This document shows positions 23,461 through 32,847 of a stretch of 64,000 bases of DNA, one piece after another. The translations under genes were made by a program, and so were the position numbers. How positions within the stretch are numbered: the first letter of the stretch is position 1; every line of letters begins with the position of its first letter. The notes under the pieces were generated by a model. That model made no database searches. It was given only the letters and a program-made list of their open reading frames with translations, and was not told the origin of the DNA. This DNA comes from JAJDUF01 sp965238265 (GTDB lineage Bacteria; Chloroflexota; UBA11872; UBA12225; JAJDUF01): the NCBI GenBank assembly GCA_965238265.1, contig OZ250185.1, forward strand, positions 4,319,038 through 4,383,037, in the 5' to 3' direction.

Positions 23461-25461
23461 ATGAGGGCGTTTAAGGTGGCCGGAGACAGCATCACCGTTC
23501 GGGTGAATGAGGACCTGAGCCTGACGGTCCGGCAGCGGGATGGGCGCACGCTCTGGGCCACGTCGTCAACGCAGCCTCCCACCCTGACGATCCGCCGGGG
23601 TAACGATACGCCCCGGCAGCTTCCCCTGGCGCAGGCGCAGGTCGCGCTCAACCCGTTCGACGATGGCACTCATCGTGGCCGGACCGTGCGGTTGAGCGGC
23701 TTTGCAGGTACCGACGTCGTGCTGGACCTGACCCTTGCAGTGGGGAGGAATGATCCTGTTCTCGATAGTCACGGCCGGGAGGCAGCGCCTGCTACGGACG
23801 AACTGCTGATCCAAGCAGCGCAAGTCGGGGGCACGGACGTTGTCGTGAGCCTGGAGCAGCTCTACCGGATCGAAAAGCCGGTCGCCGCCGGTGGGTATCT
23901 GGTCCTGCCGCACGGTTCGGGCTACCTGATCCCCGCAGATTGCCCGGACGAGCTGCCGGGACAAGGACACGTTGGCGGCTTTATCGGCGCGCGCTGGACG
24001 CTGCCGCTGTTCGGGATCGTGCGGGGGGCGGATGCGCTGTGTGTGTTGGTGGATACCTGGTGGGATTGCGAGGTGGAGGCGAATCACGCGCCGGGCGAGC
24101 AGTCCTCGCTGGCGTTCCACTGGCGCGGCAGTCTCGGCAAGCTGGCCTACCGACGCCGTTTTCGCGTGCAGTTCGCTACGGGGCTGGACTACGTGGGCAT
24201 GGCCAAGATTTATCGGGAGCACGCGCGGCGCGAGGGGTTATTGCGGACGCTGGAGGAGAAAGCGGCCGAACATCCCGGTCTCCGGAACGATCTCGATGCG
24301 GTGCTCTATCGGTGGCCGGCCTGGAATCCTGATGACGGTCCGGCGGTGCTCGACGACTTGCAGGCCCTCCGCACGCTGGGATTTGACATCAAGTTCTTTT
24401 TCCCGAAGTGGTCCTCCATCGGCTATGCTCCCGAACGAGGCCGGCCCACGACCGCCACGTCCGGCTGGCAGTCGCTGCTGCTGGAGACGCCGGTGCCGGG
24501 TGGATGGGAGGTGCTGGTCGGACTGGCCGAGGCCGTACATCAGCGCGGGTGTAGTATCCAGGGGTTCATCGCTCCGCGCAGTCAGGAGCCGGAGGGGCTG
24601 GACTACGACGAGGACCGCTGGCCGCGCGATGCAGATGGCCGGCCCATCCACGACCTGAGCGCTCACGACGCGGTTGAACGGCTCAGGCGAGGCCTCGATC
24701 ACCTCGCGGCGCAGGGGCTGAAGCTGGACACGCTCTACTTCGATGGCTATGCGGCGTTCGGCGCGCTCGCGGAAGACTTCTCGCCGCACCATCCGGTCAC
24801 GCGCCGCATGACGTATGAGGCGCAGAATGCGGCCTTTGCCGAGACCCGGCGGCGCGGCATCGTGCCTGCCGGGGAGCTGGCCCGCTTCTGGTGTATCGCC
24901 GACTGCGACTACTTTTTCTTCACCGATTGGTCGAGTGATCGGCTCGCCAATACCCCGGTGCAGGGGGCGCCCGCGCCCGTGGGCGAACCCGTGCCGCTGT
25001 TCCAGCTTGTCTTCCACGACTGCTTTTCCGCCGGCTTCTCCGGCGGCGGCTACGCGCTCTATTCGGCCGGCTATGACTGGTGGGAAGAGCGCACGCCGCG
25101 GCTGTACGAGCTGCTGTATGCCGCTGCGCCGGCGTACAACTGGCTGCCCGGTGGCGCGGTGCCGATTGGCGACCTGGAGCGGGCCACGTTGCAAAGGAAG
25201 CTCGGTTGGCTCCGGCGCTGGCGCGACTATTACCGCGCGATTGCCACCGCGGAGCTGGTCGCACATGCCTTTCTCTCCGCCGACCGCACGCTCCAGCAGG
25301 TCGAGTTTGCGAACGGCGTGCGCGCCACGTTCAACATGGCGGCCAACGAGCTGCGCGTCACGAACGTACCCGGCTTCAGCGGGACATGGGAGCAGCCGGA
25401 GCAACTGGGGCTAGTGAGCATAGGTGGTGCAGACCTGGCGTCGGAAGGAGCGGAAGGATGA
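23461..25461 (+). CDS. Glycoside hydrolase-like protein
   Basis: A 666-residue protein with an N-terminal beta-sandwich of about 250 residues and a TIM-barrel-like centre. Seen: KFFFPKWSSIGYAPERG, LDTLYFDGYAAFG (a candidate catalytic aspartate) and GIVPAGELARFW (a candidate acid/base). The general organisation matches uncharacterised glycosidase families found next to sugar-catabolic genes. No signal peptide, so it would act in the cytosol. The start ATG 23461 is preferred over 23455 because GGGAGG lies six bases before it. It overlaps the next gene by ATGA, coupling it to a PhyH oxygenase. Confidence 0.7.
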   Translation: MRAFKVAGDSITVRVNEDLSLTVRQRDGRTLWATSSTQPPTLTIRRGNDTPRQLPLAQAQVALNPFDDGTHRGRTVRLSGFAGTDVVLDLTLAVGRNDPVLDSHGREAAPATDELLIQAAQVGGTDVVVSLEQLYRIEKPVAAGGYLVLPHGSGYLIPADCPDELPGQGHVGGFIGARWTLPLFGIVRGADALCVLVDTWWDCEVEANHAPGEQSSLAFHWRGSLGKLAYRRRFRVQFATGLDYVGMAKIYREHARREGLLRTLEEKAAEHPGLRNDLDAVLYRWPAWNPDDGPAVLDDLQALRTLGFDIKFFFPKWSSIGYAPERGRPTTATSGWQSLLLETPVPGGWEVLVGLAEAVHQRGCSIQGFIAPRSQEPEGLDYDEDRWPRDADGRPIHDLSAHDAVERLRRGLDHLAAQGLKLDTLYFDGYAAFGALAEDFSPHHPVTRRMTYEAQNAAFAETRRRGIVPAGELARFWCIADCDYFFFTDWSSDRLANTPVQGAPAPVGEPVPLFQLVFHDCFSAGFSGGGYALYSAGYDWWEERTPRLYELLYAAAPAYNWLPGGAVPIGDLERATLQRKLGWLRRWRDYYRAIATAELVAHAFLSADRTLQQVEFANGVRATFNMAANELRVTNVPGFSGTWEQPEQLGLVSIGGADLASEGAEG

Positions 25462-26213
25462 CGGAAGAGCAACGCTATTTCTTCGACCTCAAGGGGTACT
25501 TGGTGCTGCGGAATGTGCTGTCGGCGGAGCACGTGGCGGCGCTGAACGCCATGATTGATCGGGTGGAGACACGCCCCGACGACCTCCCGCCGCTGGTGCG
25601 GTTCAGCGAACGGCACGGGCCGGACATCTACATCAACAACATGAAGGAGCTGGGCGGGCCGTTCGAGGCGCTGATTGACCCGGAGCCGGTCATCCCGCTG
25701 GTTCGGGAGATGATCGGCACGCGCATACGGCTCAATCACGACTACGGGATCATGCGTTACCATGCCGACGGTCGCACTCCGTTCCACCTGGGCAACACGC
25801 CGGTCAGACCGTCGTGTCAGTTCCGGGTGCATAACGGCGAGTTCTACTCGACACTGGTGAAGGTGGTGTATCCGCTGACCGACCAGGAGGTCGCCGATGG
25901 CTGTTTTTCGACCATCCCCGGCAGCCACAAGAGCAACTTCCCGAATCCGTATGGGATCGAGCCGGAGGGTATCCCGGTGCGCGAGCCGGTGCCGTGCCGC
26001 GCCGGCGACGCGATCATCTTCACGGAGGCGATGACGCACGGCTCGGAGCCGAAGCGCACCGCGCGGCCCCGGCGCACGCTGTACTTTGCCTATAGCCCCT
26101 GCTGGATTGCCGACTGGGCCGGCGGACCGGAAATCTCGGCGGAGCTGCTGGAGCGGGTGACGGAACGCCAGCGGGCGCTGCTGGAGCTGCAGCCGATGGG
26201 GACGGAGGAGTAG
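25458..26213 (+). CDS. Phytanoyl-CoA dioxygenase family protein
   Basis: A 251-residue Fe(II)/2-oxoglutarate oxygenase: FFDLKGYLVLRNVLS, the strand RVHNGEFYSTLVKVVYPLTD, DGCFSTIPGSHKSNFPN, the distal histidine in FTEAMTHGSEP and the arginine in RPRRTLYFAY. The usual H-x-D pair is not seen in its simple form; VHNGE may serve. The start overlaps the stop of the glycosidase-like gene (ATGA), so both act in the same process, perhaps tailoring or breaking down a modified sugar. Substrate unknown. Confidence 0.8.
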   Translation: MTEEQRYFFDLKGYLVLRNVLSAEHVAALNAMIDRVETRPDDLPPLVRFSERHGPDIYINNMKELGGPFEALIDPEPVIPLVREMIGTRIRLNHDYGIMRYHADGRTPFHLGNTPVRPSCQFRVHNGEFYSTLVKVVYPLTDQEVADGCFSTIPGSHKSNFPNPYGIEPEGIPVREPVPCRAGDAIIFTEAMTHGSEPKRTARPRRTLYFAYSPCWIADWAGGPEISAELLERVTERQRALLELQPMGTEE

Positions 26214-27655
26214 GGGGGTGGTTAGGGGAGAGAGGCTGCCCTTGGCGCTGCCTGCAACCAATGGTCAGCAACGCCCGTTTCTTCCCCTATTGATAGAGCG
26301 GCTGGACTTGTGATGGAACTCAATAACTTGGAAAGAAAGTTCTGAACAAATCCTTAACGGAGTTGGGTGTACCTGCACGTGCCCTTCATCGGAATGAAGA
26401 ATTTGATATTATCGGAAATAGAATCGAAGGGCTATTTCGTGCTCAAGTATTTCGAGGCGCCACACTACGAATGAGTCAGATTCTAGCGGGGCACATTCGG
26501 CAGATTGTTGTTTCATTCACCGCGAGCGTGGAAGACCGGCGATCCTATTGCATTGCAGCTAATACATCATCCTCGATGCAGATGAATAGAGGGCCCAGAA
26601 ATTGGATCCCGAGTCACTTATGCAGGGCCAGGGCAGCGCGGCAGGACAAGAATCACGTTGTCGTGGAAAATGCCACTCAGAAAATCAGAATTTTGTATGA
26701 CAAATTTCCATCATTCCTGACACGTTACAGGATTCAGTATCGTGCTTGAGTGTGGTGAAGGTTGGAGAATAACACTCACGCAGACGAGGCACTGAGATTC
26801 AACCAGCCACACTGGATTGATCGAGAAGAGGAGGGCAAGACCGGGCAACTCGAGACGTGCTGCGAGCCTTACAGTACTTCTTTGCTTTTGTCGCAGGCGT
26901 TCATCATGCTGTAATTGGATATCTCGCGTAATCTTCCTGACCTTGGGAGAGATAAGATTTGGCTTGCAGCGACCCAATCAACTCAAGTGGTTCAGCCACG
27001 ACAAGGATATACAGGAAGGTGTTTACCTAGAAGATCTATTTCCGCGATTTTGGCGCTTGTCACGGAGCAACTTTGGAACGAGATTATTGCTGTGATGGAG
27101 TGCTACGTGCATAGCGAGGCGATGCAGAAAGCCGGTGTACCAAATGACGCAGTCAAAAAGCTTGGGTTTAGGTATACTATCAGTCTGATGTTGGGTAAGC
27201 CAATCAAAGGAAACTCTGGCTGATAAGATTAATGAGAGTGGAGTATTGTCGTGTAATGGGCCATCTAAACATCTGTTTGGATGAAGCGGAGACGCCATTC
27301 TTGGCTAGACTTTGCAGGGAGTTCGTCCAAGGCAGAAGAAAATCGAGAACGAGGGCCATACTTGCTCAACGAGGTACGTAATTGCACACCCTCTTGACGT
27401 AAAGAAGCTGAGATTAAGAAGAAACATCTCGATCTCTTGGGCCGATTGAGCCATTATGTGCTACTTACACGACGCTAAGCCAATTCTACCTTGAATATAT
27501 GTTCTTGAGTGGCTGGGTACGAGCTTGCGGGACCGGCTCGAAGCCAAGCAGCTCGTTAATGGGGCATCACTTGATTCCCAGGTGAGGGGTATGGATTCCC
27601 GCGTTCGCGGGAGACGAGTGGGATGGTGCAGGGTACCGGCCGTGAGGAGGGGTGG
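26214..27655. other. Low-GC, decayed or non-coding stretch
   Basis: About 1.4 kb with no supported gene. One sampled 60-base line (26401-26460) is 38% GC, far below the neighbours. Many short frames exist on both strands but none has a ribosome-binding site and a recognisable protein. Fragments such as GYFVLKYFEAPH (plus strand, near 26430) look protein-like and are cut by stops. It reads as the remains of a transferred segment. A family A half-palindrome, GGATTCCCGCGTTCGCGGGA, lies at its right end near 27594. Confidence 0.5.
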
Positions 27656-29383
27656 ATGGCTGGGGGAGTGAGGTCGGAGCCGGTCCATGACGTGCAGGTG
27701 GACCGCGATGTGCTGGTGCCGATGCGGGACGGCACGATCCTGCGCGCAGACGTGTACCGGCCGCGGGCACCGGGCCGGTATCCGGTCGTGCTGGAGCGGG
27801 TGGGCTATGAGCTGGTTGCACGCTGCACCGCCAATGGGGAGTTCTTCGCGCGGCACGGCTACGTCTTCGTCGGGCAGAGCGTGCGGGGGCGGTTCGGATC
27901 GGGCGGACGCTTCGATCCGATGCGCGACGACGCCTGGGGCGCCCACCGGGACGGGTACGACTCGGTGGAGTGGGCGGCAGCGCAGCCGTGGTCGGACGGC
28001 AACGTCGGGATGGCGGACGGCTCCTACTCGGGCTTGACTCAGTATCTCGTCGCACCCACCCGGCCACCACATCTCAAGGCGCTGTTTGCGCGCCAAGCCG
28101 ATACCGGCTGGTACGGCGGGCACAACTATCGTGGCGGCGCGCACGACCTCGGTCGCCGGCGCAAGTGGGCGCTGGAGCAGGTGCTGATCCAGCTGGAGCA
28201 CCAGACGGCCCCGCCGGGCGTGGCGGCGGCCCGCGCGCGTCTGCGGCAGGCGTTGGACGAGATCGAGACGTGGTACTGGCACCTGCCGCTGAAGTCGTGT
28301 CCACCGCTGGAAGGGCTGGCCGACTGGTACTTCGACATTCTCGACCATCCCGAGGACGGGCCGTATTGGCAGCCGGTCAATATCGTCCCGCACTTCGGCG
28401 AGATTGACGTGCCGATCTTCCACCTCGGCGGCTGGTTCGACATGTTTATCGGCGGCACGCTGCGGGCGTTTCAGGGCATCCGCGAGCAGGGCCGGACTGC
28501 CGCCTGTCGCGCGGCGCAGCGGGTCGTCATCGGTCCCTGGCAGCACGGCCAGGCCAACATCGGCCGGCAGCAGACGGGCGAGCTGGATTTCGGGCCGGCG
28601 GCCGCGTTCGACCAGAACGAGCATTGGCTACGCTGGTACGACTACTGGCTCAAGGGCGTGGATACGGGGATCATGGCCCTGCCCCCGGTCCGGGTCTTCT
28701 TGATGGGCGCTAACCGCTGGCTCGACCTCGCGGCGTGGCCCCCGCCGGATGTGACCTATCAGCCGGTCTACTTCCGAGCCGGCGCCGGGCAGTCTGCGGC
28801 CTCGCTGAACAACGGCGGGCTGACGTTCACTGCGCCGGCGGCAGCCGAGCAGCCGGACAGCTTTGTGTATGACCCGGCGGACCCGGTGCGGAGTGTGATC
28901 AACGACATGGAGCTTGGGCCGCGCGATCATCGGCCGGTTGAGGGGCGGATGCTGACCTATACCTCGGACGTGCTGGAGCAAGACGTGACGGTGATCGGTC
29001 CGGTCAAGGCGATTCTGTACGCGCTCTCGTCCGCGCCGGACACCGATTGGGTGGTGCGCCTGTGCGACGTCTGGCCCGACGGGCGGTCCATGTCGGTGTG
29101 CGACGGCATCCTGCGGGCGCGGTACCGCAATTCGCTGGCCCGCGCCGAGTTGCTGACCCCGGGGCAGCTCCACCGGCTGGAGGTGGAGCTAACTCCCACC
29201 GCGCAAGTGTTCCAGGCCGGTCATCGGCTGCGAGTGGAAGTGACAAGCAGCGACTTTCCGCGCTCCGACCGCAACCTCAACACCGGGGGGCCGTTCGGCG
29301 AGGAAACACAGGGACAAGCCGCCGTCAACACGCTCTTCCACGACGCCCAGCGCCCCTCGCAGCTCGTGCTGCCGCTCGCCTAG
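27656..29383 (+). CDS. CocE/NonD family hydrolase (peptidase S15-like)
   Basis: A 575-residue serine hydrolase. The alpha/beta-hydrolase domain shows VPMRDGTILRADVYRP at the start, the oxyanion segment VGQSVRGRFGSGG, the nucleophile elbow GMADGSYSGLTQ (serine in GSYSG), the acid in LGGWFDMFIGG and the histidine in IGPWQHGQ. A C-terminal jelly-roll with PVKAILYALSSAPDTDWVV follows, as in cocaine esterase. It hydrolyses esters or N-acyl bonds. ATG 27656 is chosen because GAGGAGGGG lies just upstream; ATG 27623 has a poorer site. No signal peptide. Confidence 0.85.
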   Translation: MAGGVRSEPVHDVQVDRDVLVPMRDGTILRADVYRPRAPGRYPVVLERVGYELVARCTANGEFFARHGYVFVGQSVRGRFGSGGRFDPMRDDAWGAHRDGYDSVEWAAAQPWSDGNVGMADGSYSGLTQYLVAPTRPPHLKALFARQADTGWYGGHNYRGGAHDLGRRRKWALEQVLIQLEHQTAPPGVAAARARLRQALDEIETWYWHLPLKSCPPLEGLADWYFDILDHPEDGPYWQPVNIVPHFGEIDVPIFHLGGWFDMFIGGTLRAFQGIREQGRTAACRAAQRVVIGPWQHGQANIGRQQTGELDFGPAAAFDQNEHWLRWYDYWLKGVDTGIMALPPVRVFLMGANRWLDLAAWPPPDVTYQPVYFRAGAGQSAASLNNGGLTFTAPAAAEQPDSFVYDPADPVRSVINDMELGPRDHRPVEGRMLTYTSDVLEQDVTVIGPVKAILYALSSAPDTDWVVRLCDVWPDGRSMSVCDGILRARYRNSLARAELLTPGQLHRLEVELTPTAQVFQAGHRLRVEVTSSDFPRSDRNLNTGGPFGEETQGQAAVNTLFHDAQRPSQLVLPLA

Positions 29384-29413
29384 CTCCGGCGGGCCGGGGG
29401 GTGAGGCCCGCCG

Positions 29414-30256
29414 TCAGACCCGCTGGAACTTGGTCACGCGCTGGTTGCGGATGATCTCCGTCACGTAGATGCTGCCCTCGGCATCCACGCAGATGCCATG
29501 CCCGGACTTGAGGATGCTCTCGTCGCCGCCGAGACGGGCGACGACCTGCCCATCCAAGGTCCGCAGGCTGACCCACCGGCCGCCCTCGGCGACGTAGGCG
29601 ATGCCATCCTGAATGCAGAGGTCGTTGGGGCCGGGAATATCCCACTGCGTCAGGAACTGCCCTTCGCTGTCGAAGACTTGGATGCGGTCGTTCGACCGGT
29701 CACAGACGTAGACGCGGCCATCCTGATCTACCGCGAGGTTGTGGACGGTGCCGAACTCGCCCGGCCCGGTGCCCTGCTGTCCCCAGGTCCGGAGTAGCTC
29801 CCCGGCGGGGCTGAACTTGTGGACCAGAAAGTTGCCGTACCCGTCGGCCACGAAGACCTCGCCGCCCGGCCCGAGGCCCACGCCAGCGGGCATGTTGAAG
29901 GGGAGGCGCACGAACGCTGCTTTCGGACGCCCCCGCGTTCCCAGCGTCAGCACCGCCTCGCCGGCGGGTGTGTAGCGGGTGACGACGTGCTGCAAATCGT
30001 CGGTGATCCAGACGTGATCGTCCGGCCCAATGAAGACTTGGTGTGGGTCGCCGAAGGTTCCCTCACCCCACGACGAGACGAAGTTGCCGTCGGTATCCCA
30101 GATGGTCAGCGGATGCGCGGCCCGACTGGTGATGTGAACCTCGCCCTGCGAGTTCACGGCGCCATTGGTGCAGTCGCCGAACTCCCAATACTTGGGCAGC
30201 TGGGGCCACGACGGGACCACCTCGTACTGATATGTGCCTGCGCCTAGACGTACCAT
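29414..30256 (-). CDS. NHL-repeat beta-propeller protein
   Basis: A 280-residue six-bladed propeller. Repeated blade motifs are visible: GDPHQVFIGPDDHVWITD, MPAGVGLGPGGEVFVADGYGN, GTVHNLAVDQDGRVYVCDRSN, GPNDLCIQDGIAYVAEGG and SGHGICVDAEGSIYVTEI, each ending in the N-x-R-I/V-x-x-F or related strand. Such folds act as scaffolds or lyases such as peptidyl-alpha-hydroxyglycine lyase. No signal peptide. Start 30256 has GGAGG upstream; a longer frame to 30415 is read through a repeat. Neighbours suggest a sugar or amide catabolic role. Confidence 0.8.
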   Translation of the reverse strand: MVRLGAGTYQYEVVPSWPQLPKYWEFGDCTNGAVNSQGEVHITSRAAHPLTIWDTDGNFVSSWGEGTFGDPHQVFIGPDDHVWITDDLQHVVTRYTPAGEAVLTLGTRGRPKAAFVRLPFNMPAGVGLGPGGEVFVADGYGNFLVHKFSPAGELLRTWGQQGTGPGEFGTVHNLAVDQDGRVYVCDRSNDRIQVFDSEGQFLTQWDIPGPNDLCIQDGIAYVAEGGRWVSLRTLDGQVVARLGGDESILKSGHGICVDAEGSIYVTEIIRNQRVTKFQRV

Positions 30257-30292
30257 TTGCTCTGACCTCCTCGGAGTAGTTGGTGGGTAAGG

Positions 30293-30340
30293 CTCCTCAC
30301 CCCCCGGCCCCCTCTCCACACGTGGAGAGGGGGAGTCCGT
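30293..30340. repeat. C-rich stem-loop repeat (family B)
   Basis: CTCACCCCCCGGCCCCC followed by the hairpin CCCCTCTCCAC-AC-GTGGAGAGGGG. It occupies the gap between the M19 peptidase gene and the NHL gene, which share a strand. Confidence 0.8.
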
Positions 30341-30402
30341 CACCACCCATCCTGTCCATCCTGTGCATCCATGTGCGTACATAGCCTGCCCTGGCAGCCC
30401 TA

Positions 30403-31407
30403 TCAGCCCTCCCACACGGCCTGGAAGAGCCGCAGCCAGTTGCCGCCCATGATCTTGCTCACCTCCTCCGGGCGGTAGCCGCGGCGGAGCAGCTCTCCGG
30501 TGACATTGGATAGCGTATCGGGTGTCTCCATGCCTTGCGGATGGATCAAAGGATCGGGAAAGGGTTCTCCCCGCACGTGGCGCTTGGTGCCTTGCTGGGC
30601 AAAGAGCCAGTCGAAGAATGCCGAGGGTTGATCCTGCGTATAGTCCGTACCGATCCCCACGTGGTCAATCCCCACGCGCTCTATCAGGTCCTCGATGGCG
30701 TCGCCATAGTCGGCGAGGGTCGACTCGAAGCCGCGGCGCAGGAAGGAGGGAAAGGCATTGGCGCCGATAACCCCGCCGCGCTCGGCCAGTAGCTGCAACG
30801 CTTCATCGGTTTTGTTGCGAACATGGTCGTAGAAGGCGCGGGCATTGGCATGGGTGATGGCGACGGGCCGTTCGGAGCGTTCGATGGCCTCTAGCGTCGT
30901 GCGGTCGCCGACGTGGGAGAGGTCAATCAGGATGCCGAGCCGGTTCATTTCGCGCACTGCGTCCCGGCCGAAATGGCTGAGGCCGTCGTCCGACCGCTCG
31001 TAGCAGCCGTTCCCCAGGAGGTTGCGTTCGTTGTAGGTGAGCTGAATCACGCGCACGCCGAGGGCGTGGAAGAGCGCAAGCCGGTCGAGGTTGTTCTCGA
31101 TGGGGGTCGCGTTCTGCCAGCCAAAAATCACGCCCACCTTCCCGTCCTGCTTGGCCTGGTGGATGTCCTGAACCGAGCCGACTGGCAGCAAGGTGTCCTG
31201 GTGCTCCCGAAATCGGCGCAGCCAGGCGGCGACGTGGTCCAGCGTAGCGCGGTAGTCTTCCCAGACGGCGATGGTGGCATTGATGGCGGTCACGCGCCCG
31301 GCGTACAGACTGCGATAGACGGCCGGACTCTGCCAATTACTCACGTTGAGGCCGTCAATGATGATGGACTCTTCGTACAGCCGCTTTGCCGCGTCTTCTG
31401 TCGCCAT
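30403..31407 (-). CDS. Membrane dipeptidase-like protein (peptidase M19 family)
   Basis: A 334-residue TIM-barrel metallopeptidase homologue. Recognised by FGWQNATPIENNLDRL, VRVIQLTYNERNLLGNGC, GILIDLSHVGDRTTLEAI, VAITHANARAFYDH and VGIGTDYTQDQPS, the usual M19 series. The first metal motif, normally DGHNDLP, is IDGLNVSNW here: the H-x-D pair is lost, so one zinc site is altered and the enzyme may use a different metal set or substrate. Start 31407 with AGGAGG upstream. Runs ahead of the NHL gene on the same strand. Confidence 0.75.
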   Translation of the reverse strand: MATEDAAKRLYEESIIIDGLNVSNWQSPAVYRSLYAGRVTAINATIAVWEDYRATLDHVAAWLRRFREHQDTLLPVGSVQDIHQAKQDGKVGVIFGWQNATPIENNLDRLALFHALGVRVIQLTYNERNLLGNGCYERSDDGLSHFGRDAVREMNRLGILIDLSHVGDRTTLEAIERSERPVAITHANARAFYDHVRNKTDEALQLLAERGGVIGANAFPSFLRRGFESTLADYGDAIEDLIERVGIDHVGIGTDYTQDQPSAFFDWLFAQQGTKRHVRGEPFPDPLIHPQGMETPDTLSNVTGELLRRGYRPEEVSKIMGGNWLRLFQAVWEG

Positions 31408-31603
31408 GCGCTCTACCTCCTAGCCGCCCCGGCTCGGCGCGACGATCAGCGCCAGCCCGGATGCAGCATAGCACGCCGGGCGTGGTGTATCCGGCTACCG
31501 GGCGGCCGGGGGTAAGGCGCTGCCCGGGCTGTAGCGGCAAGTCGGCTGGCGCGCTACTATGTTCTCAGTGTCGGAAGGGTCAGGAGCACCGAGGAGGGGA
31601 CGG

Positions 31604-32287
31604 ATGGCCGAGCAAACCGGCGAACGTAGTGTCCAGCTTGTGGGCAGCGCCAAGGCGCCGGGCTGGGGGTTGTGGCTCTGGTGGGTGCTGGCCAGCGCGG
31701 TGGGGTGGTCCGCAGGCGGGTACCTGGGTTCGGCCGCGGGCTGGGGCTTGTCCAGGGACATCGCCATAGTCGGCTACGGTGCGGGCGCGGCCGGCGGCGG
31801 GATCGCGGCCGGGCTGCTGCAATGGCTGGTGCTGCGGCGGCAGATCGCGCGGGCGAGCCGGTGGGTGCTGGCCAGCACCGTGGCCGGTGCCGTAATCGGA
31901 GTCGTGGGCGTGGCCCTGGGCGCGACCTTGGGCTTCAGCACCCGCTGGGTCGGTGGCGGGCCCGAGACCACGGGGGAAACCAGCAGCGGGGAGTGGGCCT
32001 TGTTCGTGCTGTTGGGCCTCTACGGGACCGTGCTCGGGGTGTTGCAATGGCTGATGCTGCGGCGGCAGGTGGCCCGGGCGGGCTGGTGGGTGCTGGCCAG
32101 CACCGTGGGCTGGCCTGTGAGCATCGGCGTGGGCGCGATCGGGCTCCAGGCCGTGGTCGCGGTCACGCACGTGAAGCTGCCCGCGGTGGCCGCGGCCTTG
32201 CTCCCGGCCATGTATGGGGCCATTACGGGGCGTGTGCTGGTGTGGCTGTTGCGTGAGCGGCTGCCGGCAGAGGCAACGGAGGAGTAG
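31604..32287 (+). CDS. Repetitive multi-pass membrane protein
   Basis: A 227-residue glycine and alanine-rich membrane protein with about six spans. An internal repeat is obvious: LLQWLVLRRQIARASRWVLAST then VLQWLMLRRQVARAGWWVLAST, each a charged loop followed by a membrane span. Function unknown; such proteins are common in Chloroflexota and cyanobacteria. ATG 31604 is set by GAGGAGGGG upstream. A decayed paralogue follows immediately. Confidence 0.7.
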   Translation: MAEQTGERSVQLVGSAKAPGWGLWLWWVLASAVGWSAGGYLGSAAGWGLSRDIAIVGYGAGAAGGGIAAGLLQWLVLRRQIARASRWVLASTVAGAVIGVVGVALGATLGFSTRWVGGGPETTGETSSGEWALFVLLGLYGTVLGVLQWLMLRRQVARAGWWVLASTVGWPVSIGVGAIGLQAVVAVTHVKLPAVAAALLPAMYGAITGRVLVWLLRERLPAEATEE

Positions 32288-32296
32288 CCGTCCGAT

Positions 32297-32747
32297 ATGA
32301 ATATGGACGGAGAGCAAGCACCCGTGGGCTGGTCCGCCAGAGGCGGATGGCTCTGGTGGGTGCTGGCCAGCACGGTGGGGTGGGCGGGCGCCTTGGGCGG
32401 GGGCTTGTCCAGGGGACCATGGGCGTGGCCTTGGGCGGGGGCTTGTCCAGGGGCATCATCGTGGCCGGGTACGTGGGCGTGGCCATGGGTGTGACCGCGG
32501 CCGGGGCGCTGCAATGGCTAGTGCTGCGGCGGCAGGTGCGGCCCGGGCGGGCTGGTGGGTGCTGGCCAGCACTGTGGGTTGGGTCGTGGGCGGTCTCGTG
32601 GCCGGTCTCGTGGGCGCGACCGTGGGCGTGGACCTGAGCTGGGCCGGGCTAGGGGCCGTGTACGGGGCTATTACTGGGCCGGTGCTGGTGTGGCTGCTGC
32701 GCCACCGTGCGGCCGGCGCTGAAGATACCACAACCGCTGCGCCGTGA
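32297..32747 (+). pseudogene. Decayed paralogue of the upstream membrane protein
   Basis: Three frames together reproduce the upstream family: LWWVLASTVGW, then AGALQWLVLRRQV, then AGWWVLASTVGWVVGG and VYGAITGPVLVWLLRHR. The first shift is caused by a 38-bp tandem duplication (period between 32391 and 32429; GGGCTTGTCCAGGGG repeats), and removing one copy restores the frame exactly. The second shift is a two-base insertion near 32537 relative to the intact gene. The start ATG 32297 lies 12 bases after GGAGGAG. Clearly a dead gene copy. Confidence 0.85.
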
Positions 32748-32776
32748 ATCGCCCCGGCTGATGGCTGATGCCGACC

Positions 32777-32840
32777 GGCCCCCCTATGGCCCCCCCGCTC
32801 CGCAGGGGGACGTGGATTGCGGCTTTCGCCGCAATGACGG
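32777..32840. repeat. Composite repeat (families D and A)
   Basis: GGCCCCCCTATGGCCCC and CCGCTCCGCAGGGGGACG (family D) run straight into the dRS3-like palindrome GGATTGCGGC...GCCGCAATGACG. The same D-A join occurs at 53511-53580 (reverse) and 55020-55084, so it is a mobile or amplified composite. Confidence 0.7.
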
Positions 32841-32847
32841 ATGGGGA

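Noticed and set aside
31580..32317. Minus-strand ORF of 245 codons opposite the membrane protein
   Set aside because: A mirror of the repetitive membrane gene, rich in His, Gln and Pro; the plus strand has the ribosome-binding site and membrane spans.
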